In this document: in pieces, positions 1 to 6,855 of the stretch
How the letters are laid out: every line of letters begins with the position of its first letter
Numbering within the stretch: position 1 is the first letter of the stretch
Assembly: GCA_945876515.1 (NCBI GenBank)
Contig: CAMCPF010000162.1
Location: 1 to 6,855, forward strand
Source of the DNA: Candidatus Kuenenia stuttgartensis
GTDB lineage: Bacteria > Planctomycetota > Planctomycetia > Pirellulales > UBA1268
Direction of reading: 5' to 3'
DNA length: 6,855 nt
Notes under the pieces: generated by a model
The model's input: the letters and a program-made list of their open reading frames with translations, nothing else
Database searches by the model: none
Told to the model about the DNA's origin: nothing
Made by a program: the position numbers and the translations under genes

Positions 1-140
1 GCATCCTGCCTGCGCTCGCTTCCACAGCTCGCTCGAGGGCACGGGCAACCCCTCGCAGTCCAACCGTCGACGTGAAAGCATGAGAGCAGGGCGCAGGATT
101 CGTCTGAACGCACGCCGCACGCCGAAAACCCGCACGAACA
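1..140. other. Left-edge segment with no supportable gene
   Basis: Short open stretches reach the left edge in all plus-strand frames: to the stop at 73-75, to the stop at 81-83, and in the third frame on to about 229 through the hairpins. The C-terminal end of a convergent plus-strand gene cannot be excluded, but nothing in the translations is recognisable. A 7-bp inverted repeat (ATCCTGC at 3-9, GCAGGAT at 93-99) is too short and widely spaced to interpret. No tRNA-like arms were seen. Confidence 0.3.
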
Positions 141-162
141 CGGCCGCCCGGAGGTGCGGCCG
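141..162 (-). terminator. Third stem-loop downstream of secA
   Basis: The 7-bp arms CGGCCGC (156-162 read on the minus strand) and GCGGCCG (141-147) are separated by an 8-nt loop. The outermost base is shared with the second hairpin, so the two could compete. On the minus strand it is followed by TGTTCGTGCGGGTTTTCGG, with a short T-run about 12 nt further on. Confidence 0.35.
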
Positions 163-192
163 GCGGCAGCGGCCGAAGGCCGGAGTGCCGCC
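162..192 (-). terminator. Second stem-loop downstream of secA
   Basis: On the minus strand an outer 7-bp stem GGCGGCA/TGCCGCC encloses an inner stem CGGCC-TTC-GGCCG. It directly follows the first hairpin, two nucleotides away. There is no U-tract. Its position at the 3' end of secA suggests a role in transcript end formation; this is inferred. Confidence 0.4.
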
Positions 193-194
193 AA

Positions 195-225
195 GGCTTC
201 GCGGGCCAGGGATGGCCGCGAAGCC
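195..225 (-). terminator. Strong stem-loop 17 nt past the secA stop (candidate terminator)
   Basis: A perfect 10-bp inverted repeat: GGCTTCGCGG pairs with CCGCGAAGCC (arms 216-225 and 195-204), with two further possible C-G pairs inside and a small loop. In the secA transcript the hairpin begins 17 nt after the stop codon. It is not followed by a U-tract (only UU comes next); a TTTTCTTT stretch lies before it. It is therefore a non-canonical terminator or an mRNA 3'-end stabiliser, not a textbook intrinsic terminator. Confidence 0.5.
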
Positions 226-242
226 GTAAAGAAAACTGGCCG

Positions 243-3773
<3,531 letters not shown>

Positions 3774-3912
3774 GAAAAATGGTCAGGCGAAGGGGGCGGT
3801 TGTGAGCTGCCCGACGGCTGGCTGGCCCGGGGCAGGGTGGACGGCGGGCGTGCGGCCGGAGCCGGGAAAACGCGGGGCAACCCAAGATTGTCGCGGTCAG
3901 ACCGCCCGGGGG

Positions 3913-4494
3913 TCAAGGCGACCGGGGGCCGCCTTGTGGCCTGCCGTCGGTGCGGGCGGTTTCCTTCGCGGGCGGGCCATCCGGTTCGGCAGACCGGGTC
4001 GGTCGTGGTTCGTGCCGGCACTCGCAGCACCGCTCCTCGACCGTCCATGCCACCGCCGGCACCTTCCGCTTGACCTCCTGCTTCTCGGGCACCCGCCTCG
4101 TGATGACCTCAGCGCAGGTCGGCCGCCAGAGCCGGCAGGTCCAGCAGCCGCAGTCGTCCTTGTGGTGGCGTGTTCCGATGAAGATGCTCGGGCCGGGGAT
4201 GCAGACCTGCTCGCACCGGTACCCCCAGCAGACCTTCGTGACCTCCTTCTCCGTCAGCCGCTTCACGCACACCGTTCCCACCCGTTCGCAGGCGCCGCAA
4301 CGGTCGCACCGGCCGTCGCGTGCCGGCTCCGGCGGACCGGCGGCCGGCGCGGTGGTCGATGGCGCGGGCCGCGGGATCGGCTCCGGGGCGGCGGGGTCGT
4401 CGACCGCGGCCACGGCCGCCGTCAACCAGGCGATGCCGGCCAGCCCGGCGGCCAGCAGGGCGTTGGGGCGGGGCTTGCCAGGGGAATCCTGCAT
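3913..4494 (-). CDS. Small exported cysteine-rich protein (planctomycete type, function unknown)
   Basis: A 193-residue protein with an N-terminal signal sequence: K7 and R9, a hydrophobic stretch at about 11-30, and likely cleavage after the alanines at 27-30. A Pro/Ala-rich linker follows (32-58), then a domain with 14 cysteines between residues 63 and 159. Clusters are CxxCxxC (63-69), C76, C89/C94/C98 within 'VCWGYRCEQVCIPGPS', CxCxxC (115-120), C127 and CCxC (156-159). The C-terminal tail is hydrophilic and Pro/Arg-rich. The spacing could suit metal binding or disulfides, but neither is shown. From memory it resembles small secreted planctomycete proteins with a CW...C..VC(I/V)PGPS segment; I know of no assigned function. 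The ATG at 4494 is chosen because GGAGG sits 5 nt upstream and a signal peptide follows at once. The same frame stays open upstream through the whole porin gene, which is a high-GC shadow and not a fusion. It starts 56 bp after the porin stop, so co-transcription with the porin is likely. Confidence 0.85.
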   Translation of the reverse strand: MQDSPGKPRPNALLAAGLAGIAWLTAAVAAVDDPAAPEPIPRPAPSTTAPAAGPPEPARDGRCDRCGACERVGTVCVKRLTEKEVTKVCWGYRCEQVCIPGPSIFIGTRHHKDDCGCWTCRLWRPTCAEVITRRVPEKQEVKRKVPAVAWTVEERCCECRHEPRPTRSAEPDGPPAKETARTDGRPQGGPRSP

Positions 4495-4499
4495 CTGCG

Positions 4500-4504
4500 C
4501 CTCC
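4500..4504 (-). promoter_or_regulatory. Shine-Dalgarno site of the Cys-rich protein gene
   Basis: On the minus strand GGAGG is followed by CGCAG and then the ATG at 4494, a spacing of 5 nt. This decides the start: the reading frame is open for a further 1680 nt upstream, so frame openness alone would misplace it. Confidence 0.75.
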
Positions 4505-4550
4505 GTGCGCGAAGGTCTCGGGGGTCGGTTTGCGAAACTCGTACGGCCGC

Positions 4551-6146
4551 TCAGAACTCGATCTGAAACCTCGTGCCGTAGATGTCGAAGGGGGCCGCGC
4601 CGTAGCCGATGTAGTTGGGCATGCTGCGGATCCAGTTGAACTGCACCTTCGCGAACCGGTTCCAGTACCAGTTCACGCCGACGGTGGTCTGGTTGAGGTT
4701 GCCCGTGTTGGGCGAGGGGGGCGGGCCGGGGTCGTCGGAGAGCTGGTTCTCTGGACGCACGTTGACGTCCGACAGATCGACGTACGACCAGCGGGCCGCC
4801 AGCTCCCACGCGCCCCAGCCTCGGAGTTGCCCCTTGCGGCCCGTCCCGAAGAAGGGCGTGTAAGGAACCACGGTGTAATCGAAGGCGCCCACCTGCTTGA
4901 GATAGCCGATCGCCTCGCCGGTGAGCATGTAGCCGCACTGGATGTAGGCCGCCGGCTGCATCACGGTCGGGCCGCCGAACTGGTTGAACGTCGTGAGCAT
5001 CGCCTCCGTCTGGAAGTGGGCCCGGCCGTGACTGCCGGCGAGTTCCAGGTGGATGTCTTGGAAGTCGTTGGCGAGCACCCGCCCGCTGTCGAGCACCAGT
5101 GGTGTGCCGGCGCCGGTCAGGCCCAGCCCCGTGGCATCGCCGACGTAAAACTCCGGAAACACCGCCGAACGGTAGGTCTTGGCGAAGGCGCCATCGGTGT
5201 TGGGTGATCCGCCCGGAGTGCCGTAACGGTAGCCGGCCCCGACGTGCAGCAGGTAGCGATCCGCGGCGAGATCGTCGTAATAGACGAGGTGCGTGATCCG
5301 TGAGGCGAAGGCGACGCCGCCGTCGTCGCCCACCTGCGCGCCGTTGCGGTTGTCGCCGATGGTGCTGTAGACCGTCTCGGCACCGTTCCAGAAGGTGAGT
5401 CCGGTCGCGTACACGCTGTAGGCCCATTCGGTCCGCTCGTCCTCGGTCATCGAATAGGCCATGATGCCCACCCGGCGAAAGGGCTCCAGGGCCTGGAAGG
5501 CCACGCTCCGCTCGAGGAACTCGAAGTGACGAATGCTCGTCCAACTCTCCATCGTGCCCGGCTGGCGAAACTGGCCGATGCGGATCGTGCCGAAGAAGGG
5601 GATCTGCTCCTGCTCTCCCCAGACGTCCATGAAGCTCGGCCGGCCGGCCTGCGCGAAATCCATCATGATCGAATAGTTGGTGAACTCCGTGAGCTTGCCG
5701 AACGCCTGAAGCCGCGTCCTCCGGAAGCTCACGCCGTCGGGCGCGTCGCCGATCCGGTTGCGGCTGGCCGCCGGCTGACTGAACAGGCCGTCGTCGAGCT
5801 GAAAGAAGCCGCTGAGGCGGATGATCGGCAGCGAGTCGCGGTGTCCTTCGAGCGTCTCGATCCGGCTGAGCGCCTGCTCGAGGCGGAGGTCGATGTTGCC
5901 GGCCTGGTTGGGGTCGAGCACGGTCCCCGTCCGCCGGCCGCCGTCCACATCCAGGGGCTCGCCGGCTCCGAGATCGATATTGCCCGCCTGGTTCGGGTCG
6001 AGGACCGGCCCCGGCGCGGGAATCGGTTCCTGGGCCAGGCCGCTGGCAGCGGCCACGAAGGGGGAGGCCATTACCAGCAGCAGGAGTCGGGCGCCGCCCG
6101 AGGCCCGGGGGCGCATCGTCGTCGCGCCGGGAGGGCCAGCGGGCAT
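4551..6146 (-). CDS. Outer-membrane porin, phosphate-selective porin O/P-like
   Basis: A predicted outer-membrane beta-barrel of 531 residues, probably a passive or anion-selective channel. The N-terminus has arginines, then LLLLVMASPFVAAASGLA with likely signal cleavage before QEP. Next is a linker holding two copies of VLDPNQAGNIDL, then a short helix (LEQALSRIETLEG) of the kind found before planctomycete porin barrels. The barrel fills the rest: 'IIRLSGFFQLDDGLF', 'FRRTRLQAFGKL', 'IRIGQFRQPGTMES' and many alternating aromatic strands. It ends GTRFQIEF, with the terminal Phe typical of BAM substrates. 'RLSGFFQLD...FRRTRL...G...IRIGQFRQP' is what points to the O/P porin family; phosphate specificity cannot be inferred. 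A GTG at 6152 adds two residues, but AGGA lies only 2 nt from that GTG and 8 nt from the ATG at 6146, so the ATG is preferred. An internal ATG at 6116 would also leave a complete signal peptide. Confidence 0.88.
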   Translation of the reverse strand: MPAGPPGATTMRPRASGGARLLLLVMASPFVAAASGLAQEPIPAPGPVLDPNQAGNIDLGAGEPLDVDGGRRTGTVLDPNQAGNIDLRLEQALSRIETLEGHRDSLPIIRLSGFFQLDDGLFSQPAASRNRIGDAPDGVSFRRTRLQAFGKLTEFTNYSIMMDFAQAGRPSFMDVWGEQEQIPFFGTIRIGQFRQPGTMESWTSIRHFEFLERSVAFQALEPFRRVGIMAYSMTEDERTEWAYSVYATGLTFWNGAETVYSTIGDNRNGAQVGDDGGVAFASRITHLVYYDDLAADRYLLHVGAGYRYGTPGGSPNTDGAFAKTYRSAVFPEFYVGDATGLGLTGAGTPLVLDSGRVLANDFQDIHLELAGSHGRAHFQTEAMLTTFNQFGGPTVMQPAAYIQCGYMLTGEAIGYLKQVGAFDYTVVPYTPFFGTGRKGQLRGWGAWELAARWSYVDLSDVNVRPENQLSDDPGPPPSPNTGNLNQTTVGVNWYWNRFAKVQFNWIRSMPNYIGYGAAPFDIYGTRFQIEF

Positions 6147-6154
6147 GGTCACAG

Positions 6155-6182
6155 TCCTGTCTCGGAGCCGCCAATCGCTCCG
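6155..6182 (-). promoter_or_regulatory. Porin leader: Shine-Dalgarno AGGA with a hairpin directly upstream
   Basis: On the minus strand CGGAGC (6177-6182) can pair with GCTCCG (6163-6168) across an 8-nt loop. Four nucleotides later comes AGGA (6155-6158), then 8 nt to the ATG at 6146. The stem leaves the ribosome-binding site exposed but close by, so it could affect 30S access or mRNA stability. A regulatory role is inferred. The Shine-Dalgarno is the firmer part of the call. Confidence 0.45.
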
Positions 6183-6617
6183 AACTTCTCTATCGACACA
6201 AACCCTCTCGTGGGAATAGTCACCCCAGCCATCGCCGGCAACCCAGTCAGCCAGCGTTGTGAACGGCTCGGCAGCCTAAAGCCCGGGCCCTGCACGACTC
6301 AGGGAAGAGCGGTCTTCAGCCAGCCAACCTCGCGATTCGGTCTGCAACGGGATGCCATCGGCCTGGGAGGTTCGAAACGCGGCATCGAACTCCGCCCAGA
6401 GGCTCTGCTTGGCGTCGGCGGAGATCACGCCGGCAGTGGGACCACGCCCGCGTGACACGCTTCGCGCGGCGATCTGTCTGAAAACCCACAGGCGATGGCC
6501 ACTCCGGCGGTCGGAGAGCCGTGGGGAACGCCGCTCTGCGCGACGGGGCGAAAGTTGCTCTGTTCATTCCCATGCCCTCCGGCGTATCTCAACGTCGGCC
6601 CCGCGGAGGGCTCCCCC
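6183..6617. other. Divergent intergenic region between the porin and the right-edge gene
   Basis: This stretch of about 435 bp separates two divergently transcribed envelope genes and should hold promoters for both. I could not identify a convincing -35/-10 pair on either strand. It contains a short inverted repeat CCCTG-CACGACT-CAGGG (about 6288-6304) and a weak minus-strand reading frame at 6276-6458. No RNA gene, repeat array or mobile-element trace was seen. Confidence 0.4.
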
Positions 6618-6622
6618 AGGAG
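6618..6622 (+). promoter_or_regulatory. Shine-Dalgarno site of the right-edge gene
   Basis: AGGAG followed by 8 nt (ACATCGTG) and then ATG at 6631. Optimal spacing and a strong match make this a reliable start for a gene that is otherwise cut by the window edge. Confidence 0.75.
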
Positions 6623-6630
6623 ACATCGTG

Positions 6631-6855
6631 ATGAAGAGTCAGTTGCAGATTTGGATCGGAAACGCGGCCCTCGTGACGGCCGTGGTGCTGACGGCCGCCG
6701 TGCATGCCGGCCCCCCGGCGCTCAGCAGCAACCCTGCGAACCTGGCGATCTTCCCCGCGAAGGGCCAAACCCCGGAGCAGCAGCGGGCCGATGAATCGGC
6801 CGCCTATGACTGGGCCACCCAGCAGACCCGCTGGGATCCCTACCAGGCAAAGGCC
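6631..6855 (+). CDS. Exported protein, 5' part only; glycine-zipper-family-like N-terminal signature
   Basis: The ATG at 6631 opens a frame that runs off the right edge after 75 codons with no stop. It begins MKSQLQIWIGNAAL, followed by a hydrophobic stretch and VHA before G27, a good Sec signal peptide of about 26 residues. The mature part contains FPAKGQTPEQQ (41-51), then D54 E55, W61 A62, QQT (64-66) and DP (69-70). From memory this matches the 'YP.KGQ..EQQ..DE..C..WA..QTG.DP' segment preceding the glycine-zipper helices of YMGG-like envelope proteins. The zipper itself would lie beyond the window, so the family call is provisional. The usual Cys of that segment appears as A58. The start is supported by AGGAG 8 nt upstream. 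The gene is divergent from the porin. Confidence 0.75.
   Translation, partial: MKSQLQIWIGNAALVTAVVLTAAVHAGPPALSSNPANLAIFPAKGQTPEQQRADESAAYDWATQQTRWDPYQAKA

Noticed and set aside
3774..3912. A secA promoter or a SecM-like arrest peptide in the 139-bp leader
   Set aside because: No convincing -35/-10 pair, no small frame with a Shine-Dalgarno and no arrest-like peptide could be found.
5886..6005. The porin repeat as a DNA tandem repeat or mobile trace
   Set aside because: Only two separated copies, in frame, with unrelated spacer; better explained as a repeated peptide motif.
4495..6174. An unbroken minus-strand frame of 753 codons over 3913-6174, apparently fusing a large N-terminal part to the Cys-rich protein
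   Set aside because: Its upstream 560 codons run through the porin in another frame and are Arg/Pro/Gly-rich with no motif. The Cys-rich protein has its own GGAGG, ATG and signal peptide at 4494.
5526..6455. Plus-strand open frame of 309 codons across the porin 5' end and intergenic region
   Set aside because: Antisense to clear porin coding sequence, no Shine-Dalgarno and no recognisable motif.
6316..6567. Minus-strand frame of 83 codons with GGAGGG 7 nt before an ATG at 6567
   Set aside because: The ribosome-binding site is decent, but the translation is Arg/Pro-rich with no protein-like pattern and overlaps a better-looking frame; not enough to call a gene.
6495..6794. Plus-strand frame of 99 codons overlapping the right-edge gene
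   Set aside because: It overlaps the signal-peptide gene at 6631 in a different frame and has a Pro/Arg/Gly-rich shadow composition.

Overview
The window is GC-rich chromosomal DNA, most likely from a planctomycete (phylum Planctomycetota, PVC group). Three things point there. The SecA is much longer than proteobacterial SecA and has a large expansion before its C-terminal helices, with a Trp-rich 'EWNWGAL' patch and 'GRCGRQGD' in the helicase motif. A small secreted Cys-rich protein resembles a type I associate with planctomycetes. A phosphate-selective-porin-like outer-membrane protein ends in a C-terminal Phe. The assignment rests on recollection of these families, not on a search.

Layout, left to right. 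Positions 1-242 hold no gene I can support. They contain three consecutive GC-rich stem-loops (141-225) just past the end of secA, probably its transcription end. secA (243-3773, minus strand) fills the left half. After a 139-bp gap comes a 193-residue exported Cys-rich protein (3913-4494, minus), then 56 bp, then a 531-residue porin (4551-6146, minus). The three genes are collinear and may be transcribed porin, Cys-rich protein, secA, although the 139-bp gap leaves room for a separate secA promoter. Positions 6147-6630 form a divergent intergenic region. At 6631 a plus-strand gene with a strong ribosome-binding site begins and runs off the right edge. Its 75 visible residues show a signal peptide and a KGQ...EQQ...DE...WA..QT..DP signature like that of glycine-zipper envelope proteins.

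The common theme is the cell envelope: the motor of the general secretion pathway beside three proteins that all carry Sec-type signal peptides, one of them an outer-membrane barrel. I see no mobile element, CRISPR array, tRNA, rRNA, or defence or biosynthetic system. The points most worth a second look are a roughly 47-residue insert in SecA NBD2 that reads like a small beta-barrel module, the 14-cysteine exported protein, a duplicated 12-residue motif in the porin whose two copies differ only by synonymous changes, a hairpin beside the porin ribosome-binding site, and the triple hairpin after secA.
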